Shown here piece after piece: positions 7,166-15,268 of a DNA stretch of 64,000 nucleotides. The DNA is from Acidimicrobiales bacterium mtb01 (lineage in GTDB: Bacteria > Actinomycetota > Acidimicrobiia > Acidimicrobiales > Ilumatobacteraceae): positions 1 to 64,000 of the forward strand of contig NBNI01000007.1 of the NCBI GenBank assembly GCA_004379135.1. Direction: 5' to 3'. Position numbers and translations under genes: made by a program. Within the stretch, counting starts at the first letter, position 1. Each line of letters opens with the position of its first letter. The notes under the pieces were generated by a model. It ran no database searches, was not told where the DNA came from, and worked only from the letters and a program-made list of their open reading frames with translations.

Positions 7166-8176
7166 ATGAGCATGTACTCCGGTCAGGGTGTCTCCGGCCA
7201 CGGCCACGGCCACTCGCACGCGTTCGCCAACTGGCACGAGAGCGTGCTCGACCTCATCGGCAACACGCCGGTGGTCGACGTGAGTCGCCTGTCGCCCAAC
7301 TCGAACGTGCGCATTCTCGCCAAGCTCGAGATGCAGAACCCGTTCGGCTCGGTGAAGGACCGCATCGCCAAGGCCATGATCGAGGAAGCCGAGGAATCAG
7401 GTCGGCTGCTTCCGGGTCAGACCATCCTCGAACCGTCGTCGGGAAACACCGGCATCGCGCTGGCCGCCATCGCGCGCATCAAGGGTTACCCCATCAAGAT
7501 CTTGATGCCCACCAGCGTCTCGATCGAACGCCGCCAGATGCTCGAGATCTTCGGCGCCGAAGTCATCCTCACCCCGGGCGAAGAAGGTTCGAACGGCGCG
7601 GTGAAGCGCGCCATCGAGATGGCGGCGCAGCACCCCGAGTTCTGCTTCTTGTATCAGTACGCCAACGACGCGAATCCGCGCGCGCACTACGAGGGGACCG
7701 GCCCCGAGATCCTGCGCGATGTCCCGGAGATCACCCATTTCGTGGCCGGTCTCGGAACGAGCGGAACCCTCATGGGAACCGGCCGTTTCCTGAAGGAGAA
7801 CAAGCCCGACGTCAAGATCGTCGCGGTCGAACCGCCGCTCGGTGAGCGCGTGGAAGGTCTGCGCAATCTCGACGAGGGATACGTACCGCCCGTGTTCGAC
7901 AAGTGGCATGGTTTCGACGTGCTCGACCGCAAGCGCGTGGTTCGTCCGCGCGAATCGATCGAGTGGACGCGTCGTCTCGTGAGCGAATGCGGCATCTTTG
8001 CCGGCATCTCGTCGGGAGCCGCACTGGCCGGAGCGGCCAAGGTCGCGAGCGAGATCGACGAGGGCACGATCGTGTTCATCGTGTGCGACGGCGGCTGGAA
8101 GTACTTGTCGACCGGTGCCTACACACTCGACCTCGACGTGGCCGAGCAGAACGCCGAAAAGATCATTTACTTCTAG
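7166..8176 (+). CDS. cysM: CysM-type cysteine synthase (PLP fold type II)
   Basis: The enzyme makes cysteine; the closest known pattern is mycobacterial CysM, which joins O-phosphoserine with thiocarboxylated CysO. Shared features are the PLP lysine in NPFGSVKDR, the SSGNTGIALA loop, THFVAGLGTSGTLMGTGRF, RNLDEGYVP and GWKYLSTGAY near the C-terminus. The start is placed at ATG 7166, eight bases after AGCGAGG; GTG 7157 is less likely. The first 20 residues are unusual, with a HGHGHSH stretch that could bind metal. A Mec-like gene lies upstream, but its usual partner cysO is missing, so the real sulfur donor is open. Confidence 0.88.
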   Translation: MSMYSGQGVSGHGHGHSHAFANWHESVLDLIGNTPVVDVSRLSPNSNVRILAKLEMQNPFGSVKDRIAKAMIEEAEESGRLLPGQTILEPSSGNTGIALAAIARIKGYPIKILMPTSVSIERRQMLEIFGAEVILTPGEEGSNGAVKRAIEMAAQHPEFCFLYQYANDANPRAHYEGTGPEILRDVPEITHFVAGLGTSGTLMGTGRFLKENKPDVKIVAVEPPLGERVEGLRNLDEGYVPPVFDKWHGFDVLDRKRVVRPRESIEWTRRLVSECGIFAGISSGAALAGAAKVASEIDEGTIVFIVCDGGWKYLSTGAYTLDLDVAEQNAEKIIYF

Positions 8177-8197
8177 AAATCCTGGGATATCCCGGCA

Positions 8198-9031
8198 TCA
8201 CCGTCCGGCGACGAGCGTGACGAGTCCGGCCAGGACCACGAACGACGCGATGATGCGTCGGCGTCCGGATGATTCCTTGAGGTAGCGCCACCCGATGAAC
8301 GTGGCCAGCACCACGCTCGATTCGCGCAACGCCGTGACGTAGCCCACGGGAGCCCGTTTCACGGCGGCCAGGACCATCCAATAGGTGACGGCCGAGGCCA
8401 AACCCGTGACCAGATACGTGCGCCAGGTGGTGCGCACCGAGGCCAGCATCTCGGCGCCGCGTCCGCGCACCAAGCCGTGCGTCGTCACGCCGAGCGAGGT
8501 GGGGATGAAGATGCTCCACGCGTACACCGAACTTCCCGATCCGCGGCTGCCCCGACTGTCGACCACCGTGTACGCACCGATCATCAGTGCCACGAACAGG
8601 GCCGAACGCGCGTGGGTCCAGTCGACGTGTCCGGCGATGAGCGACAGACCAACCGCCACGATCACGATGCCCAACGCCGACGCGAGCGAGAGGTGATCAT
8701 CGAGGAGCACCACGCCGCCGATCGCGGCCACGAGCGCACCGCCGGCGCGGGCGATCGGGTACGTCACCGAGAAGTCGGCGATGTCGTAGGTGCGCGCCAA
8801 CCGCGCGATGTACACGGTGTGGATGAGGCCCGACAGCGTGGCCCAGCCCCAGGCCGCGGCGTTCAGCGATCCGTCGAAGGTCGACCACAGTGCGAGTGGG
8901 AGTCCGACGACGGCGGCCGCGGTCATCTGGCCCCACAACGCGAGCCAACGATCACCCGATGTCTTGATCGCGTAGTTCCAGCCGGCGTGGAGCACGGCCG
9001 CGCCCAGCGCGAGAAGGGTGGCGATCAGCAC
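8198..9031 (-). CDS. EamA/DMT-family membrane transporter
   Basis: The 277-residue protein has about ten hydrophobic spans in two related halves, typical of drug/metabolite transporters. It begins LLALGAAVLHAGWNYAIK and has the repeat-end segment PIARAGGALVAAIGGVVLL and, in the second half, YVTALRESSVVLATFIGW. Four bases separate it from the upstream amidohydrolase on the same strand, so it is probably cotranscribed and may move the substrate or product of that enzyme. The substrate cannot be read from the sequence. It converges with the cysM-like gene. Confidence 0.85.
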   Translation of the reverse strand: MLIATLLALGAAVLHAGWNYAIKTSGDRWLALWGQMTAAAVVGLPLALWSTFDGSLNAAAWGWATLSGLIHTVYIARLARTYDIADFSVTYPIARAGGALVAAIGGVVLLDDHLSLASALGIVIVAVGLSLIAGHVDWTHARSALFVALMIGAYTVVDSRGSRGSGSSVYAWSIFIPTSLGVTTHGLVRGRGAEMLASVRTTWRTYLVTGLASAVTYWMVLAAVKRAPVGYVTALRESSVVLATFIGWRYLKESSGRRRIIASFVVLAGLVTLVAGR

Positions 9032-9035
9032 GAGA

Positions 9036-10373
9036 TCACGGAAGAGCGGCGCGTTCCCAGGTGAGGATCTCGTCGGCCCAGTTGCCCACCTTCTCGCCCG
9101 GCAGACGATTCTTGGTGGGCCACGGACGGTCGAGGTTCACCGGGTTGCCACGCGAGATCACGTGGCGCAGACGCGAGCGGTCCTGCAGAACGCGCACGTC
9201 ACGATCGGGCTGCCCGTCGACCACGATGATGTCGGCCCGGTAGCCGGTGGCGATCACGCCGAGTTCGCCGACCTTCTTCATGGCGATCGCATTGTTCTTG
9301 GTCGCACAGGTGATGGCTTCGAGCGGCGACAAGCCGATCTCGTTCACGAACACTTCCATCTCGCGCGCGTGCCAGTGACCGTAGGGGGTGAGAGCGAATC
9401 CACTCTCCGAGCCGCAGAGGATGGGAACACCAGCGTCGTAGGCCGCGCGCACCTTCTCGGCGGTGGCTTTGATCTCGCCGCGGAAGACGTCGGTCATGCC
9501 GACTCCCGCACCCACCTTGGCGCCGTAGTCGGCCAGGTTGGCCAGGAACGTGAACGTAGGGCACACCGCGGCACCCGACTCGATCACGGCTTCGAGGGCC
9601 TCGTCGTCCATGTACGACGCGTGGAGGATCAGGTCGACACCGGCCTTGGCGGCGTCGCGCGTGGAAGACGCGCTGCGGCAATGCGCGGTGACCGGGACGT
9701 TGAGCGAGTGCGCCGTGTCGCACACGGCCTTCATCTCGTCGAGGGTCCACACCTGCAACTCGCCCTTGTGCGTGGGAATGGAGCCGGTGGCGTGGATCTT
9801 GATCCAGTCGCCGCCGTACTTGATCTGACGACGGGTGGTAGTGACCATCTCCTCGATGGTGTTGACCACGGCGGCGTAGCCGACTTCGCCTTCGTCGGGG
9901 ATGAGTCGTCCGGCGGTGCCACCCACGGCGGTGAGGAGTGCCTGTACGCCGGTCGCGATGCGCGGACCCTCGATGGCGCCGGCTTCCACGGCGTCGCGGA
10001 CCTGCGGTCCGATTCCGTGCACGGTGTCGGGGTCCATCATCGACGTGACGCCCGCGAGCAGCAACTTGGGCAGGTTGAACGCCGTGACCACCGCGGCCAG
10101 TGCCGGCGGACGGTGGAAGAACAACTCGTCGTTCGACTGGACGTCGTCGAACGTGACGTGGCAGTGGGCGTCGATGAGGCCGGGCATCACGGTGAGGCCG
10201 CGGGCGTCGATCACGGTGGCCTGACGCAGGGTGTCGGACGGAACCGCTTTCGCGATCTCCGCGGCCGGAGCCACGGCAATGATCTCGTCGTTCACGGTGA
10301 CGATGTCGCGGTCGACGGCGGCGGCGCCGGTGCCGTCGATGACTCGCCCGTTGGTGATGTGGAGCACGGTCAC
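9036..10373 (-). CDS. metal-dependent amidohydrolase (imidazolonepropionase/prolidase-like)
   Basis: The protein has the amidohydrolase barrel: N-terminal strand THTNG-type segment (LHITNGRVIDGTG), metal-binding HCH in GLIDAHCHVTFD, a lysine in DWIKIHATGS, histidines in VPVTAHCRS and LILHASYMDD, and a C-terminal composite segment (GYRADIIVVDGQPDRDV). The usual Asp ligand region reads CGSESGFA. The start is GTG 10373, because TAGACT lies 7 nt upstream; the frame stays open much further but that part does not look like protein. It heads a two-gene unit with the EamA transporter and diverges from an SDR gene. Substrate unknown; related enzymes open cyclic amides or cleave C-terminal amino acids. 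Confidence 0.87.
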   Translation of the reverse strand: MTVLHITNGRVIDGTGAAAVDRDIVTVNDEIIAVAPAAEIAKAVPSDTLRQATVIDARGLTVMPGLIDAHCHVTFDDVQSNDELFFHRPPALAAVVTAFNLPKLLLAGVTSMMDPDTVHGIGPQVRDAVEAGAIEGPRIATGVQALLTAVGGTAGRLIPDEGEVGYAAVVNTIEEMVTTTRRQIKYGGDWIKIHATGSIPTHKGELQVWTLDEMKAVCDTAHSLNVPVTAHCRSASSTRDAAKAGVDLILHASYMDDEALEAVIESGAAVCPTFTFLANLADYGAKVGAGVGMTDVFRGEIKATAEKVRAAYDAGVPILCGSESGFALTPYGHWHAREMEVFVNEIGLSPLEAITCATKNNAIAMKKVGELGVIATGYRADIIVVDGQPDRDVRVLQDRSRLRHVISRGNPVNLDRPWPTKNRLPGEKVGNWADEILTWERAALP

Positions 10374-10380
10374 GGAAATC

Positions 10381-10407
10381 AGTCTATGAGTCGAACCGTG
10401 CCACACT
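10381..10407. promoter_or_regulatory. back-to-back leaderless promoters
   Basis: TAGACT on the minus strand (10381-10386) is 7 nt from GTG 10373. CACACT on the plus strand (10402-10407) is 6 nt from GTG 10414. The two genes are 40 bp apart, so their expression may be linked. Confidence 0.45.
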
Positions 10408-10413
10408 GTCGCC

Positions 10414-11163
10414 GTGGCAGACGAGATCGATGCACGCCTTCGGGTGCTGGTCACCGGCGCCGCTTCTGGGATCGGTGCGGCCTGCGCCGCCGTGCTGGCC
10501 CGCGAGGGCTGGGATGTGATCGCCACGGATCGTGTCGGTTCGAGAACAGACATGACAGTCACTCCGCTCGATGTCACGAACGAGGACGACTGGGACCGCG
10601 TGGTCCATGAGATGTTCGTCGGACCCCGACGTTCTTGGGACGCGTTCGTGTCGTGTGCAGGTATTCGTACGCGCGGGATGATCGTCGACACCTCGCTGGC
10701 CGACTGGGAACGACACCTCCAGGTGAACCTCACTGGAACCTGGCTCGGTCTGCGCGCGTTCCTGCGGAGCGTCACGCGCGATCGCGAGCGGGGTGACACG
10801 TCGCCGAAGTCGGCGGTCACCATCGCTTCGGTCAACGCGACCATCGCCGTGCCCAGTCAGGCGCACTACGTGGCGTCGAAGGGCGGCATCACCGCACTCA
10901 CTCGGGCCGCCGCGCTCGAAGGTGCACCGCTCGCGGTGCGCGTCAACGGCGTCGCACCCGGCCCCATCCGAACGCCGATGGCCGCCGAGCGGCTGAACGA
11001 TCCCGATCAGGTGAAGTGGCTGACAGGGCGTGTGCCCCTGGGCCGGGTGGGCGAACCCGACGAGATCGCCGAGGTCGTGGAGTTCTTGTTGTCGTCACGC
11101 GCGTCGTACATCAACGGCGAGATCGTCTACGCCGACGGCGGCTGGGCCAGCAACGCCGTGTGA
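10414..11163 (+). CDS. short-chain dehydrogenase/reductase (SDR)
   Basis: A 249-residue classical SDR, which oxidises or reduces an alcohol/ketone with NAD(P). It shows the cofactor loop TGAASGIG, CAGIRTRG in place of NNAG, catalytic Ser in TIASVNA, YVASK (Tyr and Lys), and the C-terminal GEIVYADGGW. An acidic residue after the second strand (VIATDRVG) suggests NAD rather than NADP preference. GTG 10414 is read without a leader. It opposes the amidohydrolase and converges with another SDR. Four SDRs occur within 7 kb, which points to a stepwise oxidation pathway. Confidence 0.9.
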   Translation: MADEIDARLRVLVTGAASGIGAACAAVLAREGWDVIATDRVGSRTDMTVTPLDVTNEDDWDRVVHEMFVGPRRSWDAFVSCAGIRTRGMIVDTSLADWERHLQVNLTGTWLGLRAFLRSVTRDRERGDTSPKSAVTIASVNATIAVPSQAHYVASKGGITALTRAAALEGAPLAVRVNGVAPGPIRTPMAAERLNDPDQVKWLTGRVPLGRVGEPDEIAEVVEFLLSSRASYINGEIVYADGGWASNAV

Positions 11164-11191
11164 GTGACGCGCACCGAATAGGTGCTGGGTT

Positions 11192-11980
11192 TCACGGTCC
11201 GGGGATACCCGGCGGTCGCGGGACGAGCGTCATGAGTGCCTCGCTGAAACCGCCGTCCACGTAGATCACCTGGCCGTTCACGTAGCCGGCCTGATCGGAC
11301 GCGAGGAACGACACCACATTGGCCACGTCATCGGGTTCGCCGAGTCGCCGCAACGGCACCGCGGCCGCGCGAACTTCTCGGACGGCCGGGTCGTCGTACA
11401 CGGTGCCCGTTCCGGGTGTGGGAACGAAACCTGGGCCCACCGCATTCGCGCGCACACCGCGCGGCCCCCACTCGAGCGCGGTCTGCCGGGTGAGTGCCAC
11501 CACACCCGCCTTCGACGCCGAGTACGCGCCGACTTTCGGATTGGCGGCCTGGGCGGCGATCGACACGATGTTGACGATCGAGCCGCCGCCGCTGGCGAGC
11601 ATCGAGCGGCCGAAGGCGCGCGTGCAGTGAAAGGTGCCGCTCACGTTGACGGCGAGGGTCCGGGCGAACTCCTCGGGTGTCACGTCCTCGAGGGCACCGA
11701 AACTCCACGCCCCGGCGTTGTTGACGAGAACGCTCACCGGGCCGAATTCTCGTTCCACGTGATCGGCCACACGATCGACGGCGGCCGCGTCGGAGATGTC
11801 GCAGGGAATCACGTCGGCGAAGCTCGACGAAGAATCGACATCGAGTCGAACGACACGGAAACCGTCGCGTTGGAGCCTCGCGGCGATGGCGGCGCCGATA
11901 CCGCGGCCGGCTCCGGTCACGACGGCGATGCGCGCTGGATCGGGGGTCCCTGAGCCGGTCGACGACGAGGTGCTGGTCAC
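11192..11980 (-). CDS. short-chain dehydrogenase/reductase (SDR)
   Basis: A 262-residue classical SDR with TGAGRGIG, NNAGAWSFG, the catalytic Ser in NIVSIAAQ, YSASK and the C-terminal GQVIYVDGG. The VVRLDVDSS segment suggests NAD use. GTG 11980 lies 6 nt after a minus-strand TAGTCT whose bases overlap the -10 box of the divergent ferredoxin gene. This close pairing suggests that the reductase and ferredoxin are expressed together. Substrate unknown. Confidence 0.9.
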   Translation of the reverse strand: MTSTSSSTGSGTPDPARIAVVTGAGRGIGAAIAARLQRDGFRVVRLDVDSSSSFADVIPCDISDAAAVDRVADHVEREFGPVSVLVNNAGAWSFGALEDVTPEEFARTLAVNVSGTFHCTRAFGRSMLASGGGSIVNIVSIAAQAANPKVGAYSASKAGVVALTRQTALEWGPRGVRANAVGPGFVPTPGTGTVYDDPAVREVRAAAVPLRRLGEPDDVANVVSFLASDQAGYVNGQVIYVDGGFSEALMTLVPRPPGIPGP

Positions 11981-11986
11981 GCACCG

Positions 11987-11996
11987 AGACTAGGTT
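11987..11996. promoter_or_regulatory. overlapping divergent -10 boxes
   Basis: AGACTAGGTT contains TAGGTT on the plus strand (11991-11996, 6 nt before GTG 12003) and TAGTCT on the minus strand (11987-11992, 6 nt before GTG 11980). The boxes share two base pairs, so polymerases could not occupy both at once. Confidence 0.5.
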
Positions 11997-12002
11997 GAGG
12001 AC

Positions 12003-12227
12003 GTGACCACCGAGCGATACACCGTCGTCCTCGACACCAACGAATGCGTGAGCGCCGGCAAGTGCGTGGCGTCGGCGCCGGGGTTCTTCGTCTTCGACGA
12101 CGATCAGATCGCCTCGGTCGATCACGCGGGTCCGCGGCCCGACGACGCGACTTTGCTTCGCATCGCGCGGGCGTGTCCGAGTGGCGCCATCCGGCTGCAG
12201 CTCGACGGTGTCGACGTCGAGATCTGA
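12003..12227 (+). CDS. small [3Fe-4S]-type ferredoxin
   Basis: The 74-residue protein has only three cluster cysteines, C15-x5-C21 and C58 followed by Pro, which is the pattern of the [3Fe-4S] ferredoxins that deliver electrons to actinobacterial P450s. Two P450 genes lie within 6 kb, so they are the likely partners. No ferredoxin reductase gene is seen in the window. The GTG start follows TAGGTT by 6 nt (leaderless). It converges with the neighbouring amidohydrolase, with a 6-bp gap. Confidence 0.9.
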   Translation: MTTERYTVVLDTNECVSAGKCVASAPGFFVFDDDQIASVDHAGPRPDDATLLRIARACPSGAIRLQLDGVDVEI

Positions 12228-12233
12228 CCCTCT

Positions 12234-13217
12234 CTATCTCAAACGAAGCAGGCGCCGGGCGTTGTCGTCGTAGGCGACCTCGGTGTCGGCCACGTCGATG
12301 AGCGGGATGTCCGATCGATCGGCCGGAGCGTCCCACCCGGCGAGATTGGTGCCCACCACCAGACGATCGCGGCCCACGCGTTCGGTCAGCAGCCTCAGCG
12401 ACTCCTCGTCGTGCAGGTGCTGGTCGAACCACAAGCGCTTCAAGCCGGCCAGGAAGTCGACCGGATTCTCGCGGGCCCACGGACGAGTGCGGCCCTGGTG
12501 TTCGAGACGGCCGGCCATGTAGGCCGTCGCGCCACCACCGTGCGACACGCAGATGTCGAGACGCGGGTGGCGTTCGAGCACGCGTCCGTACACGAGATGA
12601 GCGATGGCCATGGTCTCCTCGTACAAGAAGCCCACCGACAGGTCGAGGTCGTACTTGCGGATCCGCGCGTCGCGCAGCGGTCCGTCGATGCCCCACGGCG
12701 CGGGATGCACGAAGATCGGCACGTCGAGCGCGACCGCGCGCTCCCACAGCGGGTCGAGTGCGGGCTCGTCGAGGTCGATGCCGAAGTCGGTGCCGATGTA
12801 TGCGCCAACCAGTCCGTGCTTCTCGACGGCACGCGTGAGTTCTTCGCACGATGCGGCGACGTCCTGCATCGGGAGTTGGGCGAATCCGCGGAACCGATCG
12901 GGATGTGCTGCCACCACCTTGGCCATCTCGTCGTTGTGCCACTGGCAGAAATTGCGGGCCAGATCGGCCTCGATGTGGTGGAAGTACGTGAGCGGGTTGG
13001 GTGACAGCACCTGCAACTCGATGCCGAGATGGTCGTTGGCGCGCAGGCGGAGGTCGACGTCCATGAACGGCGAGTTGGCGTAGTTGACGCCATCGAGCAC
13101 GTAGCCGCCCACGCGGAAGCGGGGCCGACCCTCGGGGCCGGTGCCTAGTTCGGGGCCGTAGTGACCCGCACACCCCATGACTCCGCCCAGCACCACGTGG
13201 GCGTGCACATCGATCAT
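12234..13217 (-). CDS. amidohydrolase family 2 enzyme (ACMSD-like)
   Basis: A 327-residue metal-dependent hydrolase or decarboxylase of the 2-amino-3-carboxymuconate semialdehyde decarboxylase family. Visible are the N-terminal metal motif MIDVHAHVV, a second histidine in IFVHPAPWG, a third in DICVSHGGGA, and the late aspartate region VGTNLAGWDAP, where a canonical GSDYP-like motif is altered. Family members decarboxylate or hydrate ring-derived acids. ATG 13217 lies 6 nt after a GAGACT box that overlaps the promoter of the divergent TIM-barrel gene. Confidence 0.85.
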   Translation of the reverse strand: MIDVHAHVVLGGVMGCAGHYGPELGTGPEGRPRFRVGGYVLDGVNYANSPFMDVDLRLRANDHLGIELQVLSPNPLTYFHHIEADLARNFCQWHNDEMAKVVAAHPDRFRGFAQLPMQDVAASCEELTRAVEKHGLVGAYIGTDFGIDLDEPALDPLWERAVALDVPIFVHPAPWGIDGPLRDARIRKYDLDLSVGFLYEETMAIAHLVYGRVLERHPRLDICVSHGGGATAYMAGRLEHQGRTRPWARENPVDFLAGLKRLWFDQHLHDEESLRLLTERVGRDRLVVGTNLAGWDAPADRSDIPLIDVADTEVAYDDNARRLLRLR

Positions 13218-13222
13218 GTCGT

Positions 13223-13229
13223 TAGTCTC
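13223..13229. promoter_or_regulatory. overlapping divergent leaderless promoters
   Basis: TAGTCT (plus, 13223-13228) is 6 nt before GTG 13235. GAGACT (minus, 13224-13229) is 6 nt before ATG 13217. Only 17 bp separate the two start codons. Confidence 0.5.
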
Positions 13230-13234
13230 GCACC

Positions 13235-14071
13235 GTGACGAGCAAACATCGCGGTTCGGTGTACCTGGCCGCCGGATCGTTCCTCGACGTGTCGGCCGAC
13301 GAGTTGGTGGGGATTTCCCTCGGTCTGGATGTCAACAGGTGTTCCGGAATCGGTCTGCGCCTGTCGGGGGAGCATGCGATCACCGACTCGGGTCATGCCC
13401 GCGAACTCCGGTCTCGCCTGACGGATAGTGGTCAACGGGTGTTCGACGCCGAAGTGATTCGCGTGTCGGCTGATCGTTCGTCGGATTCATCGACGGATTT
13501 GCTATCGAGAAATTCATCGTCGACCACTTCGCTCATCGCCCAGGCGGCTGAGGTGGGTGCGGCGTACGTGCTCGCGGTCTCGGATCTCGACGATCTCACG
13601 ACATCGATCCGAGCCTTCTCGTCGTTGGCCGATGTCGCACGCGGCCATGGGCTCCGTGTGGCCGTCGAGTACATGGCCTGGACCACACCGTGTGACGTGG
13701 ACGGCGCATTGCGGGTCCACGCCGAGACCGGCTGTCGCATCGTGGTCGACCTGCTGCATCACACGCGCATCGGTGCCAGCGTGGCCGATCTCGAACGCCT
13801 CGTTCGGGCCGACGCGGTGGCCTGGGTCCAGATCTGCGACGCACCCGCGACGCTCGAGGCGTCGTCACTCCTCGCCGAGGCTCGTCATGACCGATTGGCC
13901 CCCGGCGAGGGAGCGCTTCCCCTTCGTGACTATCTGGCGCTGATCCCACCGCACGTCGACATCAGCATCGAAGTGCAGAGCGATCGTCTGCTCGCGGTCG
14001 ATCCGCGTGAACGCGCGCGCCGACTCGTCGATGCGACACGAGCGCTCCTCGGTCGAGTCGACCGCGTCTAG
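13235..14071 (+). CDS. sugar-phosphate isomerase/epimerase-like TIM barrel protein
   Basis: The 278-residue protein resembles the xylose isomerase-like/AP endonuclease-2 barrel family: AAEVGAAYVLAVSD, GLRVAVEYMAWTTP (metal-type Glu), CRIVVDLLHHTRIG, WVQICDAP, LAPGEGALPLRDYL and VDISIEVQSDRL. In this family the Glu, Asp, His and second Glu bind a metal used to isomerise sugars or inositol derivatives; several such residues are visible. GTG 13235 is leaderless (TAGTCT, 6 nt). Its stop overlaps that of the convergent P450 gene by 4 bp. Substrate not identifiable. Confidence 0.8.
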   Translation: MTSKHRGSVYLAAGSFLDVSADELVGISLGLDVNRCSGIGLRLSGEHAITDSGHARELRSRLTDSGQRVFDAEVIRVSADRSSDSSTDLLSRNSSSTTSLIAQAAEVGAAYVLAVSDLDDLTTSIRAFSSLADVARGHGLRVAVEYMAWTTPCDVDGALRVHAETGCRIVVDLLHHTRIGASVADLERLVRADAVAWVQICDAPATLEASSLLAEARHDRLAPGEGALPLRDYLALIPPHVDISIEVQSDRLLAVDPRERARRLVDATRALLGRVDRV

Positions 14072-15258
14072 GAGAACAGCACGGGGTACTTGCCGAAGTA
14101 CGGACGAGTGGTCGACTCGTCCATCACTGGAGGATCGCTCGGATCGGGTCGTGCGCCGTGGTCGAACAATGCCTGCACCGCGCAGGGCACGAGTCCGAAG
14201 GTGTGTTCGGCGTCCACGCTGTTGACGGCCGTGAGGCCGGCGGCGAGGTCCTGCCCGATGCACGCGTGCATTCCCGAACCGAACGACAGCCCGTATTGCG
14301 ACACTCCGTCGGGCGTCGCACGATGCGGATTGAAGTCGTCGGCGTCGGCGCCGAACACCGTCTGGTCGCGATTCACGGCCAGCAGATCGATCACGACCTT
14401 GCTGCCCTGGGCAATCTTGCGGCCGCTCTTGAGTTCGATGTCGGCCAGCGCCCAGCGCATGGCCACCGGGCTCGACGGCTGGAGGCGGATCGTCTCGTGC
14501 GTGCACCGTTGCACGAACGACTTGTCGGCGCGCACCAGTGCGGCATCTTCCGGATGGGCGTCGAGCCACTTGAAGATGTTGTGGGCGACGCGGGTGAACG
14601 CGGTAGCCGACGTGTGCGCTCCGGCCAGCAAGTAGAACGCGACTTCGCGGACCAGCACGTCGTGGGGGAGGTGCAACTGGTCCTCGTTGGCCAGGAGGAT
14701 GCTCATGACGTCCTTGGGCAACTCGTGGCCGGCGTCGAGCAACGCCTTGCGACGAGCCAGCGACGGCTTCACGAACGCTTCGTCGAACTCGGAGAGCTTG
14801 CCGGCAACCTCGGCTCGCTTGGCTTCCTTGTCGCCGGTGAAGTGGGCGAGCGTCGCGCCTTCGATGAAGCGCATCAGATAGTCGTACAGACGATGCGTCT
14901 CCTCGGGTGTTCCGAGCGGTCGATCCACGCCAGCCGTGCTGGCGGCCAGGTTCATCATCACCTGGTGGCCGAGGTCGACGAGTTCGGCTCGGCCCGTGGC
15001 GACGTGCGGGGCGATGGTCTCGGCGATGATCGGCGGGAAGAGCGTGCGCTCGTACAACTCGAAGGTTTCGCGGCGGAACAGACGATTCTCGAGACGACGG
15101 CGGTCGCGGTGCTCGGCTCCGTGCAGATTCACGAGAACATCGCCCATGATCACTTCACCGGCGTCGTAGAGCGCCTGGCGCAGATCCTTCTGGCGGTACG
15201 TGTCCTTGGCCTCGTCGAAGGTCGAGATCGTGACAACCGGGATGTCGGTGGTGCTCAT
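14068..15258 (-). CDS. cytochrome P450
   Basis: A 396-residue soluble P450 monooxygenase. The haem-ligand loop is FGSGMHACIGQ, and the ExxR motif is ETIR. The I-helix oxygen-activation motif reads AGAHTS, with His where most P450s have Asp/Glu. The N-terminal third (VNLHGAEHRDRRRLENRLFRRE) is shared with the P450 at 17642, so the two are paralogues. AAGACT lies 6 nt before ATG 15258. The gene is last in a same-strand row SDR, ThuA-like, SDR, P450. The three-cysteine ferredoxin nearby is the probable electron donor. Confidence 0.93.
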   Translation of the reverse strand: MSTTDIPVVTISTFDEAKDTYRQKDLRQALYDAGEVIMGDVLVNLHGAEHRDRRRLENRLFRRETFELYERTLFPPIIAETIAPHVATGRAELVDLGHQVMMNLAASTAGVDRPLGTPEETHRLYDYLMRFIEGATLAHFTGDKEAKRAEVAGKLSEFDEAFVKPSLARRKALLDAGHELPKDVMSILLANEDQLHLPHDVLVREVAFYLLAGAHTSATAFTRVAHNIFKWLDAHPEDAALVRADKSFVQRCTHETIRLQPSSPVAMRWALADIELKSGRKIAQGSKVVIDLLAVNRDQTVFGADADDFNPHRATPDGVSQYGLSFGSGMHACIGQDLAAGLTAVNSVDAEHTFGLVPCAVQALFDHGARPDPSDPPVMDESTTRPYFGKYPVLFS

Positions 15259-15268
15259 GGCCTCAGTC

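Noticed and set aside
8184-8193. GGGATATCCC palindrome between the cysM-like and EamA genes as a terminator
   Set aside because: It has no loop or T-run and is only 10 bp; it may be chance.
10374-10844. Upstream extension of the amidohydrolase
   Set aside because: It overlaps the divergent SDR gene and lacks family similarity; GTG 10373 has a promoter at leaderless distance.
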